Virus record (IMG/VR): IMGVR_UViG_3300048597_000144
Location: 1 to 35,006 of that record
Source of the DNA: a virus
Reading direction: 5' to 3' (one strand)
DNA length: 35,006 nt
Shown in pieces: positions 22,824 through 29,731 of the stretch; the first letter of the stretch is position 1, and each line of letters starts with the position of its first letter. Both the position numbers and the translations under genes were made by a program. The notes under the pieces were generated by a model. The model saw nothing but the letters and a program-made list of their open reading frames with translations. It searched no databases and was not told the DNA's origin.

Positions 22824-23920
22824 GCGGCCTTGCTCCCCACCGTGACGCTGATCTGCCTCGCCGAGCCAGCCACCGCGCGGGCTGCCGATGCCAGTGCAGC
22901 ACCGAAGTGGTTGGTCACCCAATCGGCATGGAACTGCGAGGGCGCGACGACATGCAGGGCCTCGCCGTTGAGCCGCATCCCGATCGGGTCAATCCACGCC
23001 TGCGACAGGTGCTCGCCGCTCTCGGCCAGGATGCGCGCCCTGATCGCCCGTTCGGCGTCACCCTCGCCGGTTCGGGCGACTGGCTTGGCCCTTGGCGCCG
23101 GCTTGGGCTTCTCGGGCAGCAGCTTGCGCGACACGGCGTCGGCGATGGGGATATCGAACCGGGCGAGGGTGTGAGTCCCACCGTCGTGCTTGGGGTCGCT
23201 GAGCCAGCGCTGCACCGCCGGCACGATGTCCCCCTCGATCGTCAATCCTCGTTCCAACCAACCGTCCAGCCGAGCTTGCTCGGCGTCCGTCCATGCCGCA
23301 GCGGGCAGGCCGGCGACGGTTGCGACCCGCTCGAAATCCGCGCGGGGCACAAAGGTCGGTTGGGTGGTCTTTTCTTTCTTTCTTCTCGTCTCGTCCCGTC
23401 CATTCCCGTCAGCGGGGACAACCGCGTCGCGGGGCGCGGGACAGGGCGGGGACAAGGGTAGCATGTCCCCGTCTCCGTCCGCGTCCCCGCGACTGTCGTG
23501 TCCGCGTTCCGGTGCGCCTTCCGAGCCGGACTTTTGCGCCCGCCATTTGGCCTTGCGCAGCCGCTCGGCCATGCGCTTCTCCCATGCGACGATGGCCTCG
23601 CCGGCAAGGAACCGGTGGTAAAAGCGCCCGTCGCTGCACAGCACGAAATTGTGCATGGCCATCGATCGCACCCGCTTCCACGACTTCACATCGCGGCCGA
23701 GGTCCGCCAGCTTGCACAGCACCACATCGTCATCGGGCAGGCTGGCGGCGGGCAGCTGCTGCCAGGATGACCACCATAGCGCCATCGCCGCGCGGAATTC
23801 GGCGTCGGAGGCGCGGGCGTTGAAATCGCTGTCATACAGCCGGGCGCCGTGGAACGGCATATAGTCGAGCCCGCGCAGATCGCATTCGGCGGGCGTCAGG
23901 GGTGCCGGCAAGTCGTTCAT
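22820..23920 (-). CDS. DUF1376 replication protein with DnaA domain I-like C-terminus
   Basis: A 366-residue protein. Residues about 15-110 match DUF1376 ('GLDYMPFHGARLYDSDFNARASDAEFRAAMALWWSSWQQLPAASLPDDD' across 17-65, and 'RFYHRFLAGEA' near 100). A charged, low-complexity linker follows (about 120-190), then a helical region. The C-terminus, about 305-360, has 'LSQAWIDPIGMRLNGEALHVVAPSQFHADWV', the pattern of the DnaA N-terminal domain that recruits the replicative helicase. DUF1376 proteins are phage replication genes, so the likely role is loading of host replication proteins at the phage origin. The start at 23920 is coupled to the methyltransferase stop by ATGA. A homopurine/pyrimidine stretch at 23366-23402 encodes the linker. 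Confidence 0.75.
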   Translation of the reverse strand: MNDLPAPLTPAECDLRGLDYMPFHGARLYDSDFNARASDAEFRAAMALWWSSWQQLPAASLPDDDVVLCKLADLGRDVKSWKRVRSMAMHNFVLCSDGRFYHRFLAGEAIVAWEKRMAERLRKAKWRAQKSGSEGAPERGHDSRGDADGDGDMLPLSPPCPAPRDAVVPADGNGRDETRRKKEKTTQPTFVPRADFERVATVAGLPAAAWTDAEQARLDGWLERGLTIEGDIVPAVQRWLSDPKHDGGTHTLARFDIPIADAVSRKLLPEKPKPAPRAKPVARTGEGDAERAIRARILAESGEHLSQAWIDPIGMRLNGEALHVVAPSQFHADWVTNHFGAALASAARAVAGSARQISVTVGSKAA

Positions 23921-24576
23921 GCCGCAGCCTCCGTCATAACATCGATATTGTTGGTAGGAACAGGCGCCGCGAACAGGTCGCCGACAGCCGCGTGGACAAG
24001 GGCCGGCTTCCTCAGCGGTCGAAAGCGCTGGCGCCCGGCCTCGCGGGCATCCCACACCGCCCATGCGCAATCCATCGTCGGGTTGCCGCCGCCGGTGAAA
24101 TCGAGCCGCCAGGCCAGCGGCAGCCAAGCCGTGGGTGGCACCCGCTCGAACAGCCCCACGCGCTCGTCGGCGTGCCAGTATTGGGATTTCAGCAGCATCG
24201 CCACATAGGGCATCCGCAGCTCGATCAGCGCCCGCCGGATGAAGTCGGCAGCCAGCGCAAAGGGCGGGTTGGTGACGATCGCATCCGTCCGCCCATCGGG
24301 GTCCGCCGTCGTCAGGAAATTGCACCCGCCGATGCCAAAGCCGCGGTCGACAAGATCGGTGGCAGCGACCACCGGGCAGCCGTTGCGCTCCAGCTCGCGC
24401 ACCATCGCGCCGTCACCGCACGCCGGCTCCCAGATGAACCGGCTGCGCAACCGCTCGCCCTCGGCCTCGGCAAGCGCCGCCGTCGCCTCCCATGGCGTGG
24501 GATAGAAATCGTCCTGGCGCCGGCCGGATTCGGCAGCACCACCCGTCATCATCGCCCCGATGCCCCGCGCGCTCAT
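23917..24576 (-). CDS. SAM-dependent DNA methyltransferase (N6-adenine type)
   Basis: A 219-residue methyltransferase with 'DDFYPTPWEATAAL' (22-35, the usual phage N6-adenine methylase start), SAM-binding motif I 'WEPACGDG' (49-56) and catalytic motif IV 'TNPPF' (102-106). The NPPF form points to adenine or cytosine amino-group methylation of DNA. It is separate from the D12 methylase at 819-1667 and is expressed early, so it would modify replicating phage DNA. No target recognition domain is obvious. ATGA overlaps couple it on both sides. Confidence 0.83.
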   Translation of the reverse strand: MSARGIGAMMTGGAAESGRRQDDFYPTPWEATAALAEAEGERLRSRFIWEPACGDGAMVRELERNGCPVVAATDLVDRGFGIGGCNFLTTADPDGRTDAIVTNPPFALAADFIRRALIELRMPYVAMLLKSQYWHADERVGLFERVPPTAWLPLAWRLDFTGGGNPTMDCAWAVWDAREAGRQRFRPLRKPALVHAAVGDLFAAPVPTNNIDVMTEAAA

Positions 24577-24782
24577 GGCCGGTGCGTCCGCTCGAACAGC
24601 GCCTGGCACCCGGCACAGCGCACCGCAAAGGGGGCTGCGGCTCGCCGGCCCTCGGGGATGTCGTCGCCGCAATCCTCGCACTCGGTCGCACCCGATGGCG
24701 CCAGCTTCGCCTTGACGCGGGCAATCCCGGCGTCGCGTTCGGCCGCGACGATGTCCTCGGCCATGTCGAGTTCATCCGCCAT
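24573..24782 (-). CDS. TraR/DksA-type C4 zinc-finger protein
   Basis: A 69-residue protein with an N-terminal helix ('DELDMAEDIVAAERDAGIARVKAKL') and a four-cysteine zinc finger 'CEDCGDDIPEGRR' followed by 'VRCAGCQALFE'. This is the small TraR-like branch of the DksA family, which binds the RNA polymerase secondary channel and can change promoter choice without ppGpp. Phage copies are common in early operons. The start at 24782 overlaps the upstream membrane gene by 11 bases. Confidence 0.85.
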   Translation of the reverse strand: MADELDMAEDIVAAERDAGIARVKAKLAPSGATECEDCGDDIPEGRRAAAPFAVRCAGCQALFERTHRP

Positions 24783-25020
24783 TCGTCGTCTCCATCGATG
24801 CTCGCAGCGCCATCCGGTGCGCCTTCGACGCGGCAAGCCGCTTCGCCTTGGCTGTCTCCGCGCCGCGCTGGTGCGGCGTCTTGTCGACCGGCCGGGGCAG
24901 CGAACCGAACAGCGCCAGCGCCGCCAGATAATCGCGCCGACGCCGCGATGCCCGAGCCCAGCCCACTGCCGCGCACGCCGTAGCCGCCAACCCCCAAAGT
25001 ATTAGGAGCGCCATCGTCAT
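24772..25020 (-). CDS. Small membrane protein, function unknown
   Basis: An 82-residue protein with one N-terminal membrane segment ('ALLILWGLAATACAAVGWA', residues 4-22) followed by a strongly basic cytoplasmic tail. It is coupled by ATGA at 25017-25020 to the preceding nuclease-like gene. A second ATG two codons later could also start it. No family is recognised. Confidence 0.6.
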   Translation of the reverse strand: MTMALLILWGLAATACAAVGWARASRRRRDYLAALALFGSLPRPVDKTPHQRGAETAKAKRLAASKAHRMALRASMETTNGG

Positions 25021-25793
25021 AGCAGCCCCGCTGGCCTGATCAGCGGCCCCCAGCTAGCGAAGTCGGCCTCAATTTCAGCATAGTTGACCGGGTGCTGAGC
25101 ACGCAGGTCAGGTGTCCGATCGCAGCGGACATAGCCGGCCGAACCGCGCTCCAAAAAGCCGAAGTGCGCCGCAGTAAACCGGCTCGGGCTGAGTTTCAGC
25201 GCGGCCATGTCTTTACGGGTCACCGCGCCGGTGCGGTCGAGCAAGATGAGCAGTTTAATCGCAGCGATTTTCCACGGCGTCAGCATCAACGGTGAAGCGC
25301 ATCCGCCGCTGACATCGGGGACATAATCAGGCAGACGGCACCGTTCGGCTGGCAGCCAGCTAAACCAATCGGTGTCATACATGCTCGCCTCGTCAGGCAA
25401 GCGGCGGCTCAAAGCCCATTCCGCTTTGCCGCAATAGGCGCGGTCAATGAGTTTGATGATTGTGATGCCGAGGTGCCCGGCGAGAGACGCCATATGCGCC
25501 TGGCAGGCATAGGCCGGCACCAGCACCGCCCGGTAATCGGGGCCGTCAGACAGCCAAGACGAATGGCCGGGCAACGCTTGGTCGAGGACCTTGGCATTGA
25601 GCGATAGCTTCGCCTCGACGCCGATCTGCACTCCGGTTTCGGCATGAACGACGAGCACGTCCCAGCCCGCGGTCTCGTGATAGAGCGTCCATTTCGAGAC
25701 GCCATTGCGCGGTCGATCGGCTGCAACGAGGGCGCCGAAGGTGGCGACCATCTCGGCCTCTGAGGCAAAGCGGTTGAGAGCCGCCGCCGTCAT
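25017..25793 (-). CDS. Possible PD-(D/E)XK nuclease-like protein with winged-helix-like C-terminus
   Basis: A 258-residue protein without a recognised family. Residues 38-72 contain 'YHETAGWDVLVVHAETGVQIGVEAKLSL', giving D45, E60 and K62 in the spacing of a PD-(D/E)XK active site (strand with Asp, hairpin, E-x-K), followed by Q72. Residues about 190-235 ('PWKIAAIKLLILLDRTGAVTRKDMAALKLSPSRFTAAHFGFLERG', split at 210) look like a winged helix. The base composition is slightly less GC-rich than its neighbours, consistent with recent acquisition. ATGA overlaps on both sides place it firmly in the operon. It might be a DNA nuclease or a restriction-type defence gene; this is inference from motif spacing only. 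Confidence 0.55.
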   Translation of the reverse strand: MTAAALNRFASEAEMVATFGALVAADRPRNGVSKWTLYHETAGWDVLVVHAETGVQIGVEAKLSLNAKVLDQALPGHSSWLSDGPDYRAVLVPAYACQAHMASLAGHLGITIIKLIDRAYCGKAEWALSRRLPDEASMYDTDWFSWLPAERCRLPDYVPDVSGGCASPLMLTPWKIAAIKLLILLDRTGAVTRKDMAALKLSPSRFTAAHFGFLERGSAGYVRCDRTPDLRAQHPVNYAEIEADFASWGPLIRPAGLL

Positions 25794-26794
25794 TCGCACA
25801 ATCCATAGGCGCTCTCGCAGATCGCAGGTGCGTCCTGATCGTCGATGCTGTGCTCGATATCGTAATTCCAGCCGCCCCGTCCGGTATTCGCCCAATCGAC
25901 GGCGCTGCGAATATTGGCTCGGGTGTCGCCTTCACCCGGCACCATCTTGGCGGCAAAGAACGTCGCATTCTGCCGGCGCGATACCGACTGGACGATGCGC
26001 TCCCACTCCTCGATGCGGTCGATGTGCTCGGGGAACCGCCGGGCAATCTGGCGCAGCTCGCCCTTCTTGGCCATGATGCACGGCATACAGCCGACGCGGT
26101 TCATGCCCTGGCTGTAGAGCGGATTCGAGGGCACGCCGTGGCGCTTGGCGATGGCGAACACCTCGGCGACTTTCAGATGATGGATAGGCCGGTACAGCAC
26201 CCGCGACGCAGGCCGGGCCAGCCGCGCCCCGGTGACGCTGTGGAACGCCCACCGAACCCGCTCCAGCGCCGGCTTGGCCGCACGCGCCGGGCTTTCCTCG
26301 GCCCGCTCGCCGATCCACTCGATAATCGACTGGCCGGCATCGAGCAGCGGCAGCTTGATCTGCTCGTCCATCGGCCGCAGTTTCAGGTCCTCGGTGCAGA
26401 ACCGAGATTTCACGCCGGGGAACCGGCCCTTCAACATGCACAGGTCGAGGAACGGGATGCCGGACGGAATGAGGCAGGCAATCGCCCGCTCGATCAGGGC
26501 ATCGGGCACCGCCGGGGTGGGGTTGCCGTCCGACCCGACACGCCCCGGCCTGGACCAAAACTTGTGGAGCTGCTCGCGGCGCAGCGCGAATGCCGCGGTG
26601 AAATCGGCCCGCACCGTCTCGATCGGCACGCCGAGATAGGCCTCAAGGCTCGCGACATAATCGAGCACGATCTGGTGCTCGTTGCCGGTATCGGCGAAGA
26701 CCACCCGGAACGGCCGGCCGCGCTCTTTGGCCTTCAACGCGGTGGCCAGCGAATCCTTGCCACCGCTCAGGCTGACGATGTGCTGCGCAGTCAC
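25790..26794 (-). CDS. PP-loop protein of the phosphoadenosine phosphosulfate reductase family
   Basis: A 334-residue protein beginning 'TAQHIVSLSGGKDSLATAL'; the 'SGGKDS' PP-loop (10-15) binds ATP or an adenylated substrate. 'VVFADTGNEH' (31-40) is the second family block. Cysteines occur in 'SRFCTEDLKLRP' and in 'NRVGCMPCIMAKKGELRQI', a pattern seen in iron-sulfur or zinc-binding PAPS reductase-like proteins such as DndC. Phage members rarely act in sulfate assimilation; DNA or RNA modification or host sulfur diversion have been suggested, and the substrate here is unknown. The start is GTG at 26794 overlapping the RuvC-like stop (GTGA); the frame is open upstream but that region belongs to the RuvC gene. 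Confidence 0.78.
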   Translation of the reverse strand: MTAQHIVSLSGGKDSLATALKAKERGRPFRVVFADTGNEHQIVLDYVASLEAYLGVPIETVRADFTAAFALRREQLHKFWSRPGRVGSDGNPTPAVPDALIERAIACLIPSGIPFLDLCMLKGRFPGVKSRFCTEDLKLRPMDEQIKLPLLDAGQSIIEWIGERAEESPARAAKPALERVRWAFHSVTGARLARPASRVLYRPIHHLKVAEVFAIAKRHGVPSNPLYSQGMNRVGCMPCIMAKKGELRQIARRFPEHIDRIEEWERIVQSVSRRQNATFFAAKMVPGEGDTRANIRSAVDWANTGRGGWNYDIEHSIDDQDAPAICESAYGLCE

Positions 26795-27393
26795 GCTGCC
26801 CGCCTCCCCATTGCCCGCGCTGCCATCATCCGCGCCAGAAACAGGTCGAGGATGGCCAGCGCGTCGGCCTCGTGATCGGTGGCAACGGCCCAGCCCAGCG
26901 CCCGCGCGCACGCCATCATCGGCGCCTTGTCTTTCGACATCTTGCTGCCGAACCACGCCTTGGCGCTGATAATCGGGATTTCGCGGAACAGGCAGCCGTG
27001 GCGGTGGGCGTGGCTCTGCACCACCATGCTCAACCCGATGGCAATCTGCGTCGCCGCCAGGTTCTTCGAAAACTTCGCCGGCATCGGCTGCTCGATGACG
27101 ATGACGCCGGGCCGATGATCGGCCTGCACCTTGTCCAGCCAGGTCACCAGCGCCGCCGCCCGCTCGCCATGCGTGCTGCCGGGCTTGCCGGTCATCAGCG
27201 TGCCGAATTCCGCCGGCGGGCGCGGCTCGGGCGGCACCAGCGCCAGCCCCGAGAATGGGCGGGACCGGGGCCACGCCCGCGCATGTTCGGCGCGGGTCAT
27301 GGCCCAGCCGGTGCGGGTCGCGAGGTCGAGCGACAGCACGCCCCCCCGCAACGCCGCATCCGGCACACCGTCGCTGGCTTCGATCCCCCGCAT
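26791..27393 (-). CDS. RuvC-like Holliday junction resolvase
   Basis: A 200-residue RNase H-fold nuclease. The four acidic residues of the active site can be placed: D23 in 'LSLDLATRTGWA', E101 in 'GVIVIEQP', and D173 and D177 in 'TDHEADALAI'. It would resolve branched recombination or replication intermediates before packaging, in keeping with the RecE-like and Sak4-like genes on the right arm. It is six bases downstream of the GapR-like gene. Confidence 0.85.
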   Translation of the reverse strand: MRGIEASDGVPDAALRGGVLSLDLATRTGWAMTRAEHARAWPRSRPFSGLALVPPEPRPPAEFGTLMTGKPGSTHGERAAALVTWLDKVQADHRPGVIVIEQPMPAKFSKNLAATQIAIGLSMVVQSHAHRHGCLFREIPIISAKAWFGSKMSKDKAPMMACARALGWAVATDHEADALAILDLFLARMMAARAMGRRAA

Positions 27394-27399
27394 CGGCCG

Positions 27400-27771
27400 T
27401 CAGTGCCGAACGTCGCTGGCGCCGAACGCCTCGGCTCGCTGGCCAAAGTCGAACTCGCGCTGCAGCACGATCGCGTCCTCGTACACCTTCAACAGCGCCT
27501 CGGCCTCGGCCACCGCGCCGCTGCCCAGCTTGCGGCGCTTGATGACCGTCTTGATGATGGCAGTATCGAGCCCGGCCGACTTCGCCGCCTTGAACACGTC
27601 CTTGATGTCGTCGCTCAGCTCGCCGCGCTCTTCCTCCAGCCGCTCGACCTTCGACACGGTAATCCGCAGCCAGTCAGCGGCGCTGCGCTCATGCTCGGGC
27701 TTGTCGAACAGGGCGGTGACATCCTGCTCCTCGCCGTCCCCAATCTTCATCGTGATGCGTCTGATCGTCAT
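27400..27771 (-). CDS. GapR-like (DUF2312) nucleoid-associated protein
   Basis: A 123-residue protein. Residues about 38-105 match the GapR/DUF2312 core closely: 'VSKVERLEEERGELSDDIKDVF' then 'AKSAGLDTAIIKTVIKRRK' and 'EAEALLKVYEDAI'. GapR of Caulobacter forms a tetrameric clamp on overtwisted AT-rich DNA ahead of forks and RNA polymerase and stimulates type II topoisomerases. The phage protein is longer than the roughly 90-residue chromosomal form, with an extra N-terminal 35 residues and a C-terminal tail. GGGAGAAGG is placed before the ATG, a strong ribosome site. It may support phage DNA replication or compete with host GapR. Confidence 0.9.
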   Translation of the reverse strand: MTIRRITMKIGDGEEQDVTALFDKPEHERSAADWLRITVSKVERLEEERGELSDDIKDVFKAAKSAGLDTAIIKTVIKRRKLGSGAVAEAEALLKVYEDAIVLQREFDFGQRAEAFGASDVRH

Positions 27772-27783
27772 GGCCTTCTCCCT

Positions 27784-28101
27784 TCAAAAACCTGTGTGGC
27801 GTCGCCAGCCGCGGCCGATCGGCAGCCCGAATTCGCGCAACCGGGCGGTGACCTGTGCCGGCGTCACCCCCAGCCGCCAGGCCAGCGGATCGATGCCGAC
27901 GCCGCGGGCGCGCAACCCGCGCAGCTTCGCGTCCATCTCCGGGGTCCAGACCTGGCGGTTCGGCCGCGCCGGGCGGATGGCGCCATGCGCGGTGACGATG
28001 TGGTGGCAGCGCTGCATCGACACGCCGAACCGCGCCGCGAGGCCCCGCAGCGTGTCGCCGCCGCGATAGGCATCGACCATTTCGGCATCGCGCGGGGTCA
28101 T
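27784..28101 (-). CDS. Double helix-turn-helix protein
   Basis: A 105-residue basic protein with two apparent HTH units: 'GDTLRGLAARFGVSMQRCHHIVTAHGAIRP' (about 14-43) and 'WTPEMDAKLRGLRARGVGIDPLAWRLGVTPAQVTARLREFGLP' (about 51-93). The second unit resembles SANT/GcrA-type or small terminase-like HTHs. It could be a transcription regulator, or less likely a DNA-recognition (small terminase) subunit. The ATG at 28101 overlaps the upstream stop as TGATG; a GTG one codon earlier is also possible. Confidence 0.65.
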   Translation of the reverse strand: MTPRDAEMVDAYRGGDTLRGLAARFGVSMQRCHHIVTAHGAIRPARPNRQVWTPEMDAKLRGLRARGVGIDPLAWRLGVTPAQVTARLREFGLPIGRGWRRHTGF

Positions 28102-28559
28102 CACCGGCCCGCCCGCTTACGATCGGCCACCGCAATGCGGCCGGTCAGTTCCTGGACGACGCCGCGCGCCTGTGTCGCAATCGCCTGTTCCTCGATGTGA
28201 TCGATGCGGCCATCAGCCAGCGCCGTCGCCACCGTGGCGCCCAGCCCGGCGATATCGGCGAGCAGGCGCGCGTCGCCATTGTCGACCGCCTCCATGGGCA
28301 CCAGCCGCAGGTTGAAATGCGCCGCCAGCTCGTCGAGCACCGTGGGGTTGACGAGCAGCATGTTGAACAGCGTCGAGCCGACGAGCGAGGACTTGCCGTC
28401 GCGCGCCGCCCGCATCGTCTTTTCATCGCACCCGACCTCGACCGCGAACCGCGCCGCGCCTTCGCCGGCACTGCACCGCCGCACCCCGGCGGCGACGAGC
28501 TGGCGGTAGTCCGCTTCCGTCAGCCGGGTGGCATTCGGGAGGACATGCACCCCGGTCAT
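28101..28559 (-). CDS. CII-like (phage CP76-type) regulator, tentative
   Basis: A 152-residue protein with 'AGVRRCSAGEGAARFAVEVGCDEKTMRAARDGKSSLVGSTLFNMLLVNPTVLDELAAHFNLRLVP' spread over about 24-88, a helical HTH-like segment followed by a multimerisation-like helix region similar in layout to phage CII/CP76 regulatory proteins. The C-terminal 60 residues are helical. Its place, two genes after the cro-like gene, is where CII sits in lambdoid phages. It might steer lysogeny by activating the repressor promoter. Family similarity is weak and the call is tentative. Confidence 0.5.
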   Translation of the reverse strand: MTGVHVLPNATRLTEADYRQLVAAGVRRCSAGEGAARFAVEVGCDEKTMRAARDGKSSLVGSTLFNMLLVNPTVLDELAAHFNLRLVPMEAVDNGDARLLADIAGLGATVATALADGRIDHIEEQAIATQARGVVQELTGRIAVADRKRAGR

Positions 28560-28768
28560 GGGCGAAGTTCCCGGCTATGAAGATGCCCGCACATCCCCGA
28601 CATCGCCCCGTCACAATGACGTGTCCGCTTCCCGGCGGGGCGTTGACGCATGGCGGAGCCGGCAGCCAGGGCCGGCATAGATGCGCTGTCGAGGTTCCCT
28701 TGAGGGGCGAGCGGCGGGCAGGTCTCGCCCCGGATCGTCCAGGAGCGGATGCGGTTCGGCAGCATCAT
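28556..28768 (-). CDS. Small basic hypothetical protein between cro and the CII-like gene
   Basis: A 70-residue ORF from the ATG at 28768. Both ends overlap neighbours as ATGA (28765-28768 with cro, 28556-28559 with the next gene), the strongest evidence that it is translated. The sequence is rich in Arg, Pro and Cys and has no recognised family. Without it there would be a 200-base untranslated gap inside a tightly coupled operon. It may be an N-like antiterminator or a small regulator, on position only. Confidence 0.5.
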   Translation of the reverse strand: MMLPNRIRSWTIRGETCPPLAPQGNLDSASMPALAAGSAMRQRPAGKRTRHCDGAMSGMCGHLHSRELRP

Positions 28769-28998
28769 GCTGCCTCGGAGGTCGTGACGCCTTCGGCGGC
28801 AGCAGCGGCGGCTTCCATTTCGTCGAGCGCAGCTTGCAACTTGCTCAGCGTCGAAAAGGTCATTCCGACCGGATTGGCCCCCTTCCATCGCGACGGTGTT
28901 GACGCCGCGACGCCGGCACGGCGGCACACCTCGTACATAGGGACACCAAGGGCCTTGGCGCGCGCTTCAAGGCCGGCGATAACGGTTTGCTGTTCCAT
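28765..28998 (-). CDS. Cro-like helix-turn-helix repressor
   Basis: A 77-residue protein with an HTH at about residues 18-45 ('GVPMYEVCRRAGVAASTPSRWK'-type pattern, split at residue 30), the layout of Cro/C1-type DNA-binding proteins. It is divergent from the CI-like repressor gene and first in the left early operon. The predicted promoter places transcription start almost at its ATG (28998), and no Shine-Dalgarno sequence is seen, so its message may be leaderless. It probably binds the same operators (29012-29075) and favours lytic growth by blocking the repressor promoter. Confidence 0.78.
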   Translation of the reverse strand: MEQQTVIAGLEARAKALGVPMYEVCRRAGVAASTPSRWKGANPVGMTFSTLSKLQAALDEMEAAAAAAEGVTTSEAA

Positions 28999-29005
28999 GT
29001 CGGGC

Positions 29006-29034
29006 AAAGTATTAGCATGATTGCTAACATGCAA
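29006..29034 (-). promoter_or_regulatory. Left early (cro) promoter with operator in the spacer
   Basis: Reading leftward, -35 TTGCAT (29034-29029) and -10 TACTTT (29011-29006) are 17 bases apart. The 16-bp operator at 29012-29027 fills the spacer. The expected transcription start is close to 28999, next to the cro ATG. An alternative -10, TAATAC preceded by TGC, overlaps the operator edge. Confidence 0.55.
29012..29027. promoter_or_regulatory. Operator O1 (perfect TTAGCA-N4-TGCTAA)
   Basis: A perfect inverted repeat TTAGCA-TGAT-TGCTAA in the cro/repressor intergenic region. It lies between the -35 and -10 elements of the cro promoter, so bound repressor would block RNA polymerase. It is the best match among five similar sites in the window and defines the consensus. 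Confidence 0.82.
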
Positions 29035-29049
29035 GAGCATTCTTGCTCC
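29034..29049. promoter_or_regulatory. Operator O2 (AGAGCA-N4-TGCTCC)
   Basis: A second site of the same 6-4-6 form, AGAGCA-TTCT-TGCTCC, centred 22 bp from O1. It abuts the -35 element of the cro promoter. The spacing of two helical turns suits cooperative binding of repressor dimers. Confidence 0.7.
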
Positions 29050-29059
29050 GAGCAACGGC

Positions 29060-29075
29060 TTGGCATTTTTGCTAA
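29060..29075. promoter_or_regulatory. Operator O3 (TTGGCA-N4-TGCTAA), near the repressor start
   Basis: A third site, TTGGCA-TTTT-TGCTAA, one base off the perfect palindrome and 26 bp from O2. It ends 10 bases before the repressor ATG, so it would allow autoregulation or Cro-mediated shut-off of the repressor gene. Only weak -35/-10 elements for the repressor can be proposed in the same stretch. Confidence 0.72.
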
Positions 29076-29085
29076 TGGGCCTTGC

Positions 29086-29727
29086 ATGGCCGATACATCC
29101 GACAAAGACCTGATCAACGCGCTCGCCGAATATGTCGGCGTTTCCGCGTCCGAGGTCGCCCGCCGCGCTGGCCTGGCAGTCAGCACCCTTACTCGGCCAC
29201 TGAACCACCCGGTCAAACACCGATTGTCGGTGCCAACGCTGCAAAAGTTGCGCGAGACTTACCCGGATTTCCCCGGCTTTAAGGTCGAGGCCGATCTGCC
29301 AGAAACGCGGGCGGACAGGGACTATCTGCCCATCGAGGTTCTGCCATCGTTCGCTGGCATGGGCGGCGGCGGCACCGGCGAAGGAGATCGGGGCCGGGCG
29401 CTGATCTCACGAACTCTCATCGAGGATGAATTGCGGGCGAAGCCATCCGACCTATTGCTGATCGACGTGCGAGGCGACAGCATGACGCCCGATTTTCAGC
29501 ACGGTGACCAGATACTGGTGGACTGTCGTGATCGCGACCCCCTGCAACCTGGCGCCTTCGCGCTCTGGGATGGAGACGGATATGTCGTCAAACTCGTGGA
29601 GCGCGTGCCGCAGCGGCGAGGCTGGTATCGCCTGTTTTCTGCAAATGACAGGTACACCCCGTATGAAGTCGACGCAGCCGAAGTGATTATCATGGGCCGG
29701 CCCGTTTGGTTTGCGCGGAGGCTCTGA
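29086..29727 (+). CDS. CI/LexA-type prophage repressor (S24 peptidase)
   Basis: A 213-residue repressor. The N-terminal HTH spans about 12-42 ('EYVGVSASEVARRAGLAVSTL'-type, split at residue 25). A linker contains 'SFAGMGGGG', where A90-G91 is the likely self-cleavage bond. The C-terminal S24 domain has 'DVRGDSMTPDF' with catalytic S132 and 'GYVVKLVERV' with K169, so RecA-stimulated self-cleavage and SOS induction are expected. The ORF is open upstream but the ATG at 29086 is chosen because earlier starts would run through the operators. It is divergent from cro and is followed after four bases by a zinc-ribbon membrane gene. Confidence 0.9.
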   Translation: MADTSDKDLINALAEYVGVSASEVARRAGLAVSTLTRPLNHPVKHRLSVPTLQKLRETYPDFPGFKVEADLPETRADRDYLPIEVLPSFAGMGGGGTGEGDRGRALISRTLIEDELRAKPSDLLLIDVRGDSMTPDFQHGDQILVDCRDRDPLQPGAFALWDGDGYVVKLVERVPQRRGWYRLFSANDRYTPYEVDAAEVIIMGRPVWFARRL

Positions 29728-29731
29728 GCGG

